NCBI GenBank assembly: GCA_002151545.1 | Contig: CP021237.1 | Location: 248,001 to 312,000, forward strand | DNA: 64,000 nucleotides | Source: Sphingobacteriaceae bacterium GW460-11-11-14-LB5 | Lineage (GTDB): Bacteria; Bacteroidota; Bacteroidia; Sphingobacteriales; Sphingobacteriaceae | Direction: 5' to 3' | Part shown: positions 17,266-26,884 of the stretch, piece after piece | How positions within the stretch are numbered: position 1 is the stretch's first letter | Layout: each line of letters opens with the position of its first letter | Made by a program: the position numbers and the translations under genes | Notes under the pieces: model-generated | The model's database searches: none | The model's input: only the letters and a program-made list of their open reading frames with translations | What the model was told of the DNA's origin: nothing

Positions 17266-19734
17266 ATGTTTAAGAGACTAACCGCAATATTCATATTTTG
17301 CTTTCCGGCTGTTTTTTGTGCTGCCCAACAAGTACGCCCATCCAAATCTTCAGAAATTTATAGAGAGATAAAAACGTTAAAACATCTTCCGAAAGTTTTA
17401 TATCTGGCTGCTCACCCTGATGATGAGAATACTGGTTTATTATCCTGGTTGATCAACGATCAAAATGTAGAAACGGCTTATTTGTCGCTGACAAGGGGAG
17501 ATGGTGGACAAAACCTTTTGGGCACTGAACAAGGCGCAGCTTTAGGCCTGATCAGAACACATGAACTTTTGGAAGCCCGCAGATTAGACGGTGCGCAACA
17601 ATTTTTCACCAGGGCAATTGATTTCGGCTTCTCTAAAAATACGAATGATACTTTTAAACAATGGGATGCAGATAGCATTACTGCCGATGTGGTTTGGGTG
17701 ATCAGAAAATTCATGCCTGATGTGGTCATTTGCCGTTTTCCGCCAACTGCAGCTGCGGGGCACGGACAACATGCTGCTTCAGCGGTTGTTGCAGAAAAAG
17801 CATTTAAGGCTGCTGCCGATAAAAATATGTTTCCAAACCAGCTTAAATATGTTTCTGTTTGGCAACCCAAAAGATTGTTATGGAATACCTTTAGGTTTGG
17901 CTCTGTTAATACCACAGCCGAAAATCAATTAAAGGCCACAGTTGGTCAATACGATGCACAGTTGGGAATGGGTTATGGTGAATTAGCGGGATTAAGCCGG
18001 AGTTTACATAAAAGTCAGGGGGCAGGAACACAATCGGTGGCTGGTGTACGTTCCGATTATTTTACCCATGTTTTAGGCGATCCTGCCAGGAGAACGCTTT
18101 TTGATGGGTTAAGTGTCAACTGGTCAGACAAAGGTATAGGCGATATTGATGAACTGATTGATATTATACTATTATCGTTCAATTATAATCAACCTGATAA
18201 AAGCCTGCACGGACTGTTGATGCTGAGAAAGAAAATTGCAGAACTGCAGGATGTAGCGTTGAGAAAAGATAAACTAACGGCTATCGATAACATCATTTTA
18301 AGCTGTGTAGGTTTTATGGGCGAGGTGGTAACCAATCAACCTGAAGCGATTGCCGGTAACAGTTATAATTTCCGTTTAAACTTAATTTCAAGATCGGCTA
18401 CTCCGATAACTGTAGAAAGTGTGAACTGGTTAAATCAAACGGATAATTTAAATAGAAAGCTTGCTAACGATTCGCTGATTACCATTGAACGTAAAATCCA
18501 GATTCCTGCAGATGCGGCGCTTACTGAACCTTATTGGCTGGCCCGGCCTGCAAAAAATGCGGCAACATTCAGTGTGGCTAATGATACTTTAATCGGACTT
18601 CCCGAAATGCAATCGCCCGTTAATGTGTTATTGTCGCTGAAAATCGAATCGGAAAAATTTGAGATCAGATTGCCTTTATCTTATAAAAAATTAGATCCTG
18701 TTAAAGGTGATGTTGTGGAAGCCCTGAGGATCATCCCAGCACTCGATTTAAGTTTTAGCGAGCCGGTTTATTTTGCTAAAGAAAAAGAAGTTTTAAATGT
18801 TAGCCTTCGCTTAAAGGCCAATAAGAACATTAATTATGGCAAGGTGAGTTTCAAAATTGGTAACCAGGTAGTGAAAACTTTTCAGGGGATCAACCTGGCC
18901 GAGAATACCATTAATACGATGAACTTTCTTCTCCCGGTTGAAGATTTAGCCAAAATTAAAACCAGCCAGAATAAGCTGGAAGCTGTTTTTTCATCAGAAG
19001 CGAATGAATATTCGAAAGGACAGGTATTAATTCAATATCCTCATTTGCCGACGCTGCAGTATTTTGTTCCGGCCACAACATGGTTGATTAAAGGCGATGT
19101 AAAAGTGCTGGCAAAAAAGGTTGGATATATTGAAGGGGCAGGAGATCTGATTCCCGAATTTTTAAGACAGGCAGGTTTACAGGTGGATGTATTGACCGAA
19201 GCAGATATTCTAAACACGGCCAAGCTGGCCAGCTACGATGCCGTGGTAACAGGAGTAAGGGTAATCAATACCGAAAAAAGAATTAAAAACTGGCAAACTG
19301 CTTTACGGAGTTACGTAGAAAACGGTGGAACGATTGTGATGCAGTACAATACCACACAGGATATGGCCCTGCAGGATTTTGGTATTTATCCGTTCAGTAT
19401 CAGTGGTAAAAGGGTGACTGAAGAAAATGCTGAGGTTAAATTTTTGAAACCTGAGCATAAACTGTTAAACTATCCGAATAAAATTACCGCTGATGATTTT
19501 AAAGGCTGGGTGCAGGAGCGTGGTGCTTATTTTCCTGATAAATGGGATGCTAAATATGAACCACTTTTCGAGATGCACGATACGGATGAAGAACCGCTTC
19601 AGGGGTCGACACTTTATGCCAGATACGGTAAAGGGAATTTTATTTATACACCTTTAGCCTTTTTCAGACAATTGCCTGCCGGGAATGTTGGTGCAGCCAG
19701 GTTGTTCTTTAACTTTTTATCAGCAGGGAAGTGA
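17266..19734 (+). CDS. PIG-L family deacetylase, secreted, long form
   Basis: 822 residues with a signal peptide (1-20, AVFCAAQ). The PIG-L/LmbE domain spans about 40-300. It has the zinc-binding motif AAHPDDE (H50-E54) and GHGQH near residue 166, which supplies another zinc ligand. The remaining 500 residues comprise beta-rich and a Rossmann-like region (WLIKGDVKVLAKKVGYIEGAGDL, TEADILNTAKLASYDAVVTG) that resembles a class I glutamine-amidotransferase-like fold. PIG-L enzymes remove N-acetyl groups from GlcNAc-type substrates. The gene overlaps the start of a 34-residue membrane protein by one base, which in turn overlaps a sodium symporter, implying that the released product is imported by that transporter. 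Confidence 0.85.
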   Translation: MFKRLTAIFIFCFPAVFCAAQQVRPSKSSEIYREIKTLKHLPKVLYLAAHPDDENTGLLSWLINDQNVETAYLSLTRGDGGQNLLGTEQGAALGLIRTHELLEARRLDGAQQFFTRAIDFGFSKNTNDTFKQWDADSITADVVWVIRKFMPDVVICRFPPTAAAGHGQHAASAVVAEKAFKAAADKNMFPNQLKYVSVWQPKRLLWNTFRFGSVNTTAENQLKATVGQYDAQLGMGYGELAGLSRSLHKSQGAGTQSVAGVRSDYFTHVLGDPARRTLFDGLSVNWSDKGIGDIDELIDIILLSFNYNQPDKSLHGLLMLRKKIAELQDVALRKDKLTAIDNIILSCVGFMGEVVTNQPEAIAGNSYNFRLNLISRSATPITVESVNWLNQTDNLNRKLANDSLITIERKIQIPADAALTEPYWLARPAKNAATFSVANDTLIGLPEMQSPVNVLLSLKIESEKFEIRLPLSYKKLDPVKGDVVEALRIIPALDLSFSEPVYFAKEKEVLNVSLRLKANKNINYGKVSFKIGNQVVKTFQGINLAENTINTMNFLLPVEDLAKIKTSQNKLEAVFSSEANEYSKGQVLIQYPHLPTLQYFVPATTWLIKGDVKVLAKKVGYIEGAGDLIPEFLRQAGLQVDVLTEADILNTAKLASYDAVVTGVRVINTEKRIKNWQTALRSYVENGGTIVMQYNTTQDMALQDFGIYPFSISGKRVTEENAEVKFLKPEHKLLNYPNKITADDFKGWVQERGAYFPDKWDAKYEPLFEMHDTDEEPLQGSTLYARYGKGNFIYTPLAFFRQLPAGNVGAARLFFNFLSAGK

Positions 19735-19838
19735 TGAAAAATCAATTTAAAAACTGGAATACCTGGTATATATTACTCGCTTTGGCGCTGGTATTTCAGA
19801 TTGTATTTTATTACCTGTTTACTAAATTCTGGGCATGA
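19734..19838 (+). CDS. 34-residue single-helix membrane protein coupled to PIG-L and the symporter
   Basis: A tiny frame starting at ATG 19734, whose A is the last base of the PIG-L stop (ATGA overlap), and stopping with TGA at 19836-19838. This stop overlaps the ATG of the symporter at 19835. It encodes a 34-residue peptide: a short basic N-terminus (MKNQFKNWN), one hydrophobic helix (YILLALALVFQIVFYYLF) and a K-F-W-A tail. The double ATGA overlap is strong evidence for translation and coupling. It probably sits in the membrane beside the symporter, similar to small auxiliary subunits of other transporters, but no function is known to me. Such genes are easily missed by annotation. Confidence 0.75.
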   Translation: MKNQFKNWNTWYILLALALVFQIVFYYLFTKFWA

Positions 19839-21529
19839 GTAATATCGATTGGGCAGTATTGATATTTACCCTGATGGCTGTGGTAGCCTATGGCGTTTTT
19901 ATTGGTCGTGGGCAAAAAAGCAACGCATCTTATTTAAAAGCCGATAATAAAATGCCCTGGTATATTGTGCTTTTGGGTATTATGGCTACACAGGCCAGTG
20001 CCATCACTTTTTTATCGGCGCCCGGGCAGGCTTATACCGATGGCATGCGCTTCGTGCAGTATTATTTTGGTCTGCCACTGGCCATGATTGTGATCTGTAT
20101 TACTTTCATCCCGATTTTTCAGCGATTGAATGTATATACGGCCTACGAATACTTAGAGAACCGTTTCGATAAAAAAACAAGGGTTTTAACTTCATTGCTA
20201 TTTCTGTTCTCGCGGGGATTATCGACCGGGATTAGTATTTATGCACCCAGTATTATTCTCTCCAGTGTTTTAAACTGGAATATTTATCTGACCAATATTC
20301 TTACTGGTGGGATTCTATTGATTTATACCTATGTTGGTGGCGCAAAAGCAATTGCACACACACAGAAACTGCAGTTTTTAATCATTTTAGGCACGATGGC
20401 CTTTGCCGGATACCTTTTGATGCAAAATATGCCCAATGGAATCGGATTTAAAGACGCGCTTTACCTGGCCGGGAAATCGGGTAAATTAAATGTAATTACC
20501 ACAGAATTCGATTGGAAAGATAAATATAACATCTGGAGTGGTTTAATCGGAGGCTTTTTCCTTGCACTTTCTTACTTCGGCACTGATCAGAGCCAGGTGG
20601 GAAGATACATTACCGCCAAAGACAATACCAATGCTAAAATGGGTTTACTGTTAAACGGACTGGTTAAAATCCCAATGCAGTTCGCTATCCTGTTAATTGG
20701 TGCGTTATTGTTTGCTTTCTTTTCTTTAAAACCCGCACCGATTTATTTCAATGAGCGTTCTTATCAATATTTAAAAGAAACCCAGCCCTTGCAGGCAGCT
20801 GCTTTCGAAAAAGAACACCATACTTTAGCGCAGCAATTTAACCGGCAATCAAAAGATATCCTGCTAGAAAAGGAAAAGCAATCACCACATCTAAATTCTT
20901 CGATTGCGAATTTTAAATCAACTCAAAAAAAGGTGAAAGATCTGCATGGCAGGGTAGAAGAGGCCATTAACAAATCGAATTATAATGCAGAGAAAACTGA
21001 TACCAATTATATCTTTTTATACTTTGTGAAGAATACCCTTCCGGTTGGGATGATCGGGCTGCTTTTCGCAGTCATCTTTTTGGCCAGCTGGGGGTCTATT
21101 TCAGCAGCACTCAATTCATTGGCTGCCTGTTCGTTAAAAGATGTACACCTCATTTTTAATAAAAAAGAAGTAGATGACGAAACCGAACTAAAATACAGCC
21201 GTTTGCACACTTTGGCCTGGGGCATTTTTTCAATAGCTGTTGCCATGTTTGCTACGCAAATGGGCTCGCTAATAGAAGCCGTTAATGTACTGGGCTCGCT
21301 TTTTTATGGACCAATACTGGGTATTTTTCTGGTCGCATTTTATTTTAAAAAGATAAACGGGCCTATTGTATTTATTGCGGCTATCTTATCCGAAATTGCT
21401 GTTGTCGCGGTGTATGAGTTCGATATTGTTTCATTTCTTTGGCTCAATGTAATTGGCGCAGCAGCAGTAATTATGTTTTCGGTAATTGGCCTCTTGTTTT
21501 CTAATCCAAAAGCCGTAGCCGACAGATAA
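19835..21529 (+). CDS. Sodium:solute symporter (SSS family)
   Basis: 564 residues with 13 or so transmembrane helices. Early sequence KADNKMPWYIVLLGIMATQASAITFLSAPGQAY and the segment LSYFGTDQSQVGRYITAKD are family landmarks of SSS sodium symporters. A hydrophilic, mostly charged insertion at about residues 300-390 (ETQPLQAAAFEKEHH to NAEKTDTNY) interrupts the helices; this loop is found in the group associated with PIG-L genes, so it is probably normal for the clade. The protein should import a small solute with sodium, most likely the deacetylated or released amino sugar. It overlaps the 34-residue gene at its start. A 179-base gap follows before the DUF2911 gene. Confidence 0.88.
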   Translation: MSNIDWAVLIFTLMAVVAYGVFIGRGQKSNASYLKADNKMPWYIVLLGIMATQASAITFLSAPGQAYTDGMRFVQYYFGLPLAMIVICITFIPIFQRLNVYTAYEYLENRFDKKTRVLTSLLFLFSRGLSTGISIYAPSIILSSVLNWNIYLTNILTGGILLIYTYVGGAKAIAHTQKLQFLIILGTMAFAGYLLMQNMPNGIGFKDALYLAGKSGKLNVITTEFDWKDKYNIWSGLIGGFFLALSYFGTDQSQVGRYITAKDNTNAKMGLLLNGLVKIPMQFAILLIGALLFAFFSLKPAPIYFNERSYQYLKETQPLQAAAFEKEHHTLAQQFNRQSKDILLEKEKQSPHLNSSIANFKSTQKKVKDLHGRVEEAINKSNYNAEKTDTNYIFLYFVKNTLPVGMIGLLFAVIFLASWGSISAALNSLAACSLKDVHLIFNKKEVDDETELKYSRLHTLAWGIFSIAVAMFATQMGSLIEAVNVLGSLFYGPILGIFLVAFYFKKINGPIVFIAAILSEIAVVAVYEFDIVSFLWLNVIGAAAVIMFSVIGLLFSNPKAVADR

Positions 21530-21708
21530 CATTTAAAATCAGATTTGTTGGAAGAAAGAAATAAGGCGGTTTTAATCTGTACGTAGAAATAAATTTAAAG
21601 TAACAAAAGTTCAGCTCAATTTTTTCGACACTAGGATTATAGTTTTTATCAACCTAAAGCCATAAATTCGTAAAATCAAAAACAACAAAAACAGATAAAT
21701 ATAATACT

Positions 21709-22227
21709 ATGAAAACGATGATTAAATCAATCGCGTTGCTATTTACAGCAATTACTATTTCTGTAAGTGCAATGGCACAAGATGCTCAGCCTAAGCCAAG
21801 TCCTGCAGCTACAGCAACAGGAAAAGTAAAAGGTGCAACCATTACCATCAATTACAGCAGCCCTGCCGTAAAAGGACGTAAAATCTGGGGCGGTTTAGAA
21901 GCCTTTGATAAAGTTTGGCGTGCAGGTGCTAACGAGGCTACTACTTTCGAAACCGATAAAGATATCGTAGTTGAAGGTAAAGCTTTAGCCGCTGGAAAAT
22001 ACAGTTTCTTTTTAATTCCTAAAGAAAGCGGAACCTGGACAGCAATTTTTAACAAAGAACCAAAACAGTGGGGCGCTTACAAATACGAAGAAGCTAAAGA
22101 TGCTTTGCGTGTTGATGTTAAAACCAAAGCATTAAAAGCAACACAAGAACGTTTGGTTTACAAAATTACCAAAAGCGGCTTCGCTTTAGAATGGGATAAA
22201 ATTTCTGTTCCGGTTAATATTAAGTAA
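21709..22227 (+). CDS. DUF2911 family exported protein
   Basis: 172 residues with a signal peptide (1-23, AMAQ). The remaining sequence has the DUF2911 landmarks [27 protein letters not shown] and [20 protein letters not shown]. It forms one beta-rich domain and is probably periplasmic. The family is widespread in Bacteroidota and has no assigned function. It is a single-gene unit ended by a strong terminator at 22247-22279. Confidence 0.9.
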   Translation: MKTMIKSIALLFTAITISVSAMAQDAQPKPSPAATATGKVKGATITINYSSPAVKGRKIWGGLEAFDKVWRAGANEATTFETDKDIVVEGKALAAGKYSFFLIPKESGTWTAIFNKEPKQWGAYKYEEAKDALRVDVKTKALKATQERLVYKITKSGFALEWDKISVPVNIK

Positions 22228-22246
22228 GAAGATAAAATTATTTAGC

Positions 22247-22279
22247 GCCGTTCCGATGTAAAATTGGAACGGCTTTTTT
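22247..22279 (+). terminator. Rho-independent terminator after DUF2911
   Basis: Stem GCCGTTCCGAT / ATTGGAACGGC (one mismatch-type G-T pair) with a 5-base loop, followed by six T. Confidence 0.9.
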
Positions 22280-22500
22280 ATGCCTTTTTCAATGATTGAA
22301 TTAATAATGATATTGAAAAATAGTTTCATCAATAATGAATTGTAATGTTAAATTATTTTCAGCATCCTTATATAACTATAAAGACCCTGAAATAAATTCA
22401 GGGTGATGAACAGAAAAGCCCCTTTTGTAAAGAACCTAAAACATAATATCTACTTCATGTTAAAATGCTAATTTAGGCCGATTTAAAAACAACACAAATA

Positions 22501-24585
22501 ATGAAGCTTTCCCTTAAACTACTGGCTTTACTGCCAATCTTTTCGTTAAACGTTTTAGCTCAGCAAAAAGCACAGAATTTTTCTGTTAAAACAGCTAAAC
22601 CTGTAGATCAGGTGAATGTTTTTTTAGGTTCTTCTGCAGATCACGGGCAGATGTCGCCGGCGGCTTCGGCTCCTTTTAGCATGTTGAGTATTGGTCCTCA
22701 GACTTATCCTAAAACGCATACGGGTTACGAATACCTGGCGAAGAAATTTGAAGGCTTTACGCACAACCGTTTCGAAGGGGTAGGCTGTCAGGGCTCGGGT
22801 GGTAATATTTTCATCAAACCGTTTTTAGGGGGCGATCCGGCGAAGTCAGAACTAATCAAGGTTGCTGAAAAAGCAAGTCCGGGTTATTATGAAGTTGGTT
22901 TTGAAAATAAAATTAAAGCCAGTTTTACTGTATTAGGCAAAGCCGGGAAGCATGCCTATCAATTCCCCAAGGGAGCCAAAGGTTTTTATCTCGATTTGGG
23001 TTATGCTTTTAATGGTGCTTTTGTGGCCGAATCGCACGAGGTAAACGGTAATACCGTAAGCGGATGGATTAGCTCGAAAACAACTTGTGGTGCAGGTAAA
23101 TACAAGTTGTTTTACTATATGGAAATCAGCGATAACGTATCGTGGAAAGTAATCGACGACCACAAAATGATAGCCATGCTCAAAGGAGAAGTAACTTCGG
23201 TAGGAATCAATATTGCACTTTCTGCAGTAAGTGAAGCAGCTGCAAAAGCTTCCATCAATAAAAACCCATTTAATACCGTAAAAGAACAAAGCAAAGCCGA
23301 TTGGAATACAAATCTCTCTAAAATTGCCGTAAATGGAGATCTGGAAAGTGCAAAACTTTTTTACTCACTTTTATACCGTACCATGCAGTCGCCGTATGTG
23401 ATTTCTGAAACCGACGGTACCTATCGTAATACAAAAGGCGAAATTCAGAAAGATAAAGAAATCCGTTATAACGGCTGGGCCATTTGGGACAATTACCGCA
23501 CGCAATTACCTTTGCTGTCTTTAATTGAACAGGATCGATATGCCGGAATGGTGAGTTCTATTGCAGATCTCTATCATTCTGGCAAAAAAGATTATGCCGG
23601 GCAAAATGAGCCATCAAATACCGTGCGTTCAGAACATGCCATTGTGGTTTTGCTTGATGCCTACCGCAAGGGTTATCCGGTAGATTTTAACAAAATTACC
23701 GATTCGTTAGTGAAAGAGGTAAATGGCCTGGATTATAAATCTCCGGATAAAGCACTGGAATCGAGTTACGACAACTGGGCATTGGCGGAAATTTTTAAGA
23801 TTTTGAAGCATAAAGAAAAATCTGATTTTTATCTCAATAAAGCGCTTGAATACAAGAAATATTGGAATAAAGATTTTAAAGATATGACGAAAAATGATGT
23901 CGACCGCATGCAGGCCCGTGGTTTATATCAGGGCACCATCTGGCAATACCGGTGGTTTGTTCCCTATGATTTTAAAGGATTGATTGAACTGGATGGAGGA
24001 GAGGAAGCTTATCTGTCAAAGTTGGATGAATTTTTTGCCCGCGATTTATATAACCATGCTAATGAACCGGATTTGCAGGTTCCATTGATGTATAATGTTA
24101 CCAGGTCTGGTTATAAATCTCAATACTGGATGCATCAACTGGCTGCTGATACCGTAATCCAGAATTATTTTAATGATAACAGCCGCGGAATAGGGAGTTA
24201 TATTGGTAAAATTTACCGAAACCAACCACATGCCTATCTCCGTACGATGGATGATGATGCCGGAGCAATGAGTGCCTGGTATGTGTTTGCAGCAAGTGGT
24301 TTTTCACCTGCTTGTGTAGGCTGGCCAATTTATTATTTAAATGTGCCTTTATTCCCATCGCTAAGTTATCACCTGCCAAAAGGAAAAACTTTTACCATTG
24401 AAACGGAAAATTTTAGCCTGAAAAATAAATACATCAAGGCTGTGTTCCTCAACGGAAAACTTTTCAATAAGAACTACATTACGCAAGAGGATATTAATGC
24501 CGGAGGCGTACTGAAAATTGTTGCTTCGGCTTTTCCCGTAAAAATTTCGGACACTAAAAACTGGATTTCGAGTCTTGAAAAATAA
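22501..24585 (+). CDS. GH92 family alpha-mannosidase-like glycoside hydrolase
   Basis: 694 residues with a signal peptide (1-20, NVLAQ). The N-terminal beta-sandwich (about 30-240) contains VDQVNVFLGSSADHGQMSPAA and GYEYLAKKFEGFTHNRFEGVGC, matching the GH92 start motifs. The (alpha/alpha)6 domain has YNGWAIWDNYRTQLPLLSLI near residue 325, NEPDLQVPLMYN near residue 522 and the calcium/active-site run MDDDAGAMSAWYVF near residue 582. GH92 enzymes are calcium-dependent exo-alpha-mannosidases. The motif here reads DDDAGAM rather than the common NDDxGxM. It is a single unit with a terminator downstream; no SusC/D pair is adjacent, so substrate is unknown. Confidence 0.88.
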   Translation: MKLSLKLLALLPIFSLNVLAQQKAQNFSVKTAKPVDQVNVFLGSSADHGQMSPAASAPFSMLSIGPQTYPKTHTGYEYLAKKFEGFTHNRFEGVGCQGSGGNIFIKPFLGGDPAKSELIKVAEKASPGYYEVGFENKIKASFTVLGKAGKHAYQFPKGAKGFYLDLGYAFNGAFVAESHEVNGNTVSGWISSKTTCGAGKYKLFYYMEISDNVSWKVIDDHKMIAMLKGEVTSVGINIALSAVSEAAAKASINKNPFNTVKEQSKADWNTNLSKIAVNGDLESAKLFYSLLYRTMQSPYVISETDGTYRNTKGEIQKDKEIRYNGWAIWDNYRTQLPLLSLIEQDRYAGMVSSIADLYHSGKKDYAGQNEPSNTVRSEHAIVVLLDAYRKGYPVDFNKITDSLVKEVNGLDYKSPDKALESSYDNWALAEIFKILKHKEKSDFYLNKALEYKKYWNKDFKDMTKNDVDRMQARGLYQGTIWQYRWFVPYDFKGLIELDGGEEAYLSKLDEFFARDLYNHANEPDLQVPLMYNVTRSGYKSQYWMHQLAADTVIQNYFNDNSRGIGSYIGKIYRNQPHAYLRTMDDDAGAMSAWYVFAASGFSPACVGWPIYYLNVPLFPSLSYHLPKGKTFTIETENFSLKNKYIKAVFLNGKLFNKNYITQEDINAGGVLKIVASAFPVKISDTKNWISSLEK

Positions 24586-24656
24586 TTTTAAAAATTTACA
24601 AAAAACAACAAACTTATTTCCGATAATCCTGTTGTTCTAGTATAAATTTCAAGATC

Positions 24657-24848
24657 ATGGCACCTTTAAAATTAAGCGAAGAACAGCATGCTACATTAGG
24701 CAATAGAAGCACATCAGAACAAATTAACGAACAACCTTTAGAACTTCACCCCGAAGCCTATAAAGTGAAAGGCCCATCTCCGGATAAGATGAAGACGGTA
24801 TCGTCCTCTTTAAGGAATTATGCCCATGGGTTGTACGGGTTGTTGTAA
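24657..24848 (+). CDS. Small hypothetical protein
   Basis: 63 residues, soluble, rich in proline and serine (MAPLKLSEEQHATLGN, then EAYKVKGPSPDKMK). It begins 71 bases after GH92 and is followed 38 bases later by a strong terminator, which supports a real gene. I do not recognise the family. No signal peptide or membrane segment is seen. It might be cotranscribed with the GH92 gene. Confidence 0.6.
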   Translation: MAPLKLSEEQHATLGNRSTSEQINEQPLELHPEAYKVKGPSPDKMKTVSSSLRNYAHGLYGLL

Positions 24849-24886
24849 AACACCTCTAACAAAATCTCAACATATTAGATTATATA

Positions 24887-24923
24887 AAGCAGCCAGGATT
24901 TAAAAACCCTGGCTGCTTTTTTA
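24887..24923 (+). terminator. Rho-independent terminator
   Basis: Perfect 12-bp stem AAAGCAGCCAGG / CCTGGCTGCTTT with a 9-base loop and a T-run (TTTTTT overlapping the stem end). Confidence 0.9.
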
Positions 24924-25067
24924 TTGCGATATACGGTAGTCTACTGTTACAGATGTTCGCAAGCACTTTTAGGTCATTGAAAGTAATCAAAGATATCCTG
25001 TTGCAAAACAGATGCTGAAACAAGTTCAGCAAGACGTAAGGTTTGTCGTTGTTAATTCCTAGAAAGT

Positions 25068-25100
25068 GTCGTCATCCTGAACTTGTTTCAGGATCTTTAT
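25068..25100. repeat. GTCATCCTGA hairpin repeat
   Basis: ATCCTGAA at 25074-25081 pairs with TTCAGGAT at 25087-25094. The surrounding GTCGTCATCCTGAA...TTCAGGATCTTTAT words match, on the other strand, the hairpins inside the tandem array at 42851-43425. It occurs in the 312-base gap before the Nudix gene, which otherwise holds only the terminator at its left end. Confidence 0.55.
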
Positions 25101-25160
25101 AGAAAGATGTTAAAGCAAGCTAACTTTTAGTTTTTAATTACAAATCCCTACCTTACCCTT

Positions 25161-25619
25161 ATGAAACAAAGCGCAGGAATATTGCTCTTCAGAAGAAAAA
25201 ATCAGCAGGTAGAATTTTTTCTGGTTCATCCTGGCGGACCGTTTTTTGCTAAAAAAGATCTTGGCTTTTGGACAGTACCTAAAGGCGAATTAAATGAAAG
25301 TGAAGAGGCCCTAACGGCAGCTATCCGTGAATTTAAGGAGGAAACAGGTCAGGACATAGCCGGCAACTTCATTGAATTAGCTCCAATAATACAGAAGGGC
25401 GGCAAAAAAGTATTGTGCTGGGCCTTAGAAGGGGATCTTGATCCTTCAACAATCGTTAGCAATACCTTCGAAATAGAATGGCCACCCCGATCGGGTAAAA
25501 GGCAAAGTTTTGCGGAAGTAGATAAAGCTGAGTGGTTCACTTACAGTAAAGCCATTACATACATCAATGAAAAGCAGATTGCTTTACTCGATGAATTAAA
25601 ATCCAAACTAAGCCTTTAA
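25161..25619 (+). CDS. Nudix hydrolase
   Basis: 152 residues with a complete Nudix box (GELNESEEALTAAIREFKEETGQDI) around residues 42-66, fitting G-x5-E-x7-R-E-U-x-E-E-x-G-U. The N-terminus (SAGILLFRRKN) and the sequence PGGPFFAKKDLGFWTVPKGE are typical of the group that resembles diadenosine polyphosphate/dinucleoside hydrolases (MutT/NudF-like). It should hydrolyse a nucleoside diphosphate linked to another group, dependent on Mg. The 3' end overlaps the convergent AlkD-like gene by 12 bases, so transcripts of the two are complementary at their ends. Confidence 0.88.
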   Translation: MKQSAGILLFRRKNQQVEFFLVHPGGPFFAKKDLGFWTVPKGELNESEEALTAAIREFKEETGQDIAGNFIELAPIIQKGGKKVLCWALEGDLDPSTIVSNTFEIEWPPRSGKRQSFAEVDKAEWFTYSKAITYINEKQIALLDELKSKLSL

Positions 25620-26711
25620 TTCGAAGTGTGAAATTTCCTTTTCGGCACCATTAATAATTATCGAAATCTGGTGGTCGCCCAAATGGAATTTACGCGTGGT
25701 AATCAGCACGAATTTTTGTTTTCGGATCACGTTTATTGTTGCACCTGCAGGATAAATCCGCTCCGAAATCTTATACACTTTCCTGGTATTCTGCCCATTT
25801 TGTTTTTTATAATAAATAGCATATTCCAGCCTTACTTTTTGTTCAGTTGGATTTTCGTTGAGAATAGAAAAAGAAAATTCCAGGCTTTCGCCGATTTTGA
25901 TCTCGGGCGTTAAAATTTTGAAATCTTTTAATAAAATCCCTGTGTCATCTAGTCCATAATGTTTAAGGATATCGGTATGGCCCTGTTTAAGTAAGGTACG
26001 GCTGCCATGTTTAATAATGGCATCTGTTTCGGTACCCAAACCCGACCAGTTTTTAGCCACATTTAAAACCACCTGAGGATGATCTTTGGCAATGTCGTTT
26101 AAGCTATTGGCAACGCTCCGCCTTACATATTCAGATGGATCTGTTTTAAGGTTTTCCAGTATGGGTAAAATAGATGTAGGATCTTTTTTCAGAAAGGGGA
26201 TACCCATAGCCCAGGGCAACCGCGGACGGCTGCCTTCGCTGGCGAGCCTTCTTACTTTATGGCTTTCGTGTAACGACCATTGCTGCATTTTTAAAATCAT
26301 TTCATTTTCGTATTTTAAAATGAAAGGACGAACGGCAAATTCGCAGCTCACAAACTGCGTCACAAATTCGAGCGCTTCTACAGAGTTTTCGAAATCATCA
26401 ATGCCATAAGTTTCAATGTAATCAGGAAGGAACATATAAGCCAGGCCATCCTCCCCTATACCCTGAAGCCTTAACTGTGTGATTGTTTTTTTGATCAGTG
26501 CGATCGTTAGTGGATAATCTTCCGGTAAAAAATCGTGTAATACCTTCGAAGTATGTTTCATCCGCTCTTTCAATTCTTTTGATTCAAATTCGGGAGTGAA
26601 AATCTTTTTGATAAATTTCCCTTTGTCGAAACCCGGAATGGTAATCGCTAATGCATGGGTTAATCTATCGTAAAAGGCAGGTGAATATAAATCTTTAAGC
26701 GGGCTGGCCAT
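25608..26711 (-). CDS. HEAT-repeat DNA alkylation repair protein (AlkD-like)
   Basis: 367 residues, soluble, built from helical HEAT-like repeats; the hallmark segment DPSEYVRRSVANSLNDIAKDHPQVVL lies in the middle, next to RLPWAMGIPFLKKDPTSILPIL. The C-terminal 110 residues are beta-rich (LEYAIYYKKQNGQNTRKVYKISE) and may be an additional lid or binding domain. AlkD-type proteins excise or bind bulky alkylated bases. The protein is longer than classic AlkD (about 235 residues) because of the extra C-terminal part. It converges with the Nudix gene, with a 12-base overlap. Confidence 0.75.
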   Translation of the reverse strand: MASPLKDLYSPAFYDRLTHALAITIPGFDKGKFIKKIFTPEFESKELKERMKHTSKVLHDFLPEDYPLTIALIKKTITQLRLQGIGEDGLAYMFLPDYIETYGIDDFENSVEALEFVTQFVSCEFAVRPFILKYENEMILKMQQWSLHESHKVRRLASEGSRPRLPWAMGIPFLKKDPTSILPILENLKTDPSEYVRRSVANSLNDIAKDHPQVVLNVAKNWSGLGTETDAIIKHGSRTLLKQGHTDILKHYGLDDTGILLKDFKILTPEIKIGESLEFSFSILNENPTEQKVRLEYAIYYKKQNGQNTRKVYKISERIYPAGATINVIRKQKFVLITTRKFHLGDHQISIIINGAEKEISHFELKA

Positions 26712-26884
26712 ATTGTTAGGTAATGAATTGAGGGATCAAGTGTATAATAGATTGTAAATTTACTAAAAAAATTAGTATTCCGATGTGCTTCAATCAAATA
26801 ATTGTTTCATCGTATCATTTTTACCTGGCATTTAATAATTTCAGCTTTTTCTTTGCCACATTTGTTTAATCATAAAATAGCGAA

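Noticed and set aside
17478..17915. 145-residue frame antisense to the PIG-L gene
   Set aside because: The plus-strand PIG-L domain with HPDDE and GHGQH is clearly coding here.
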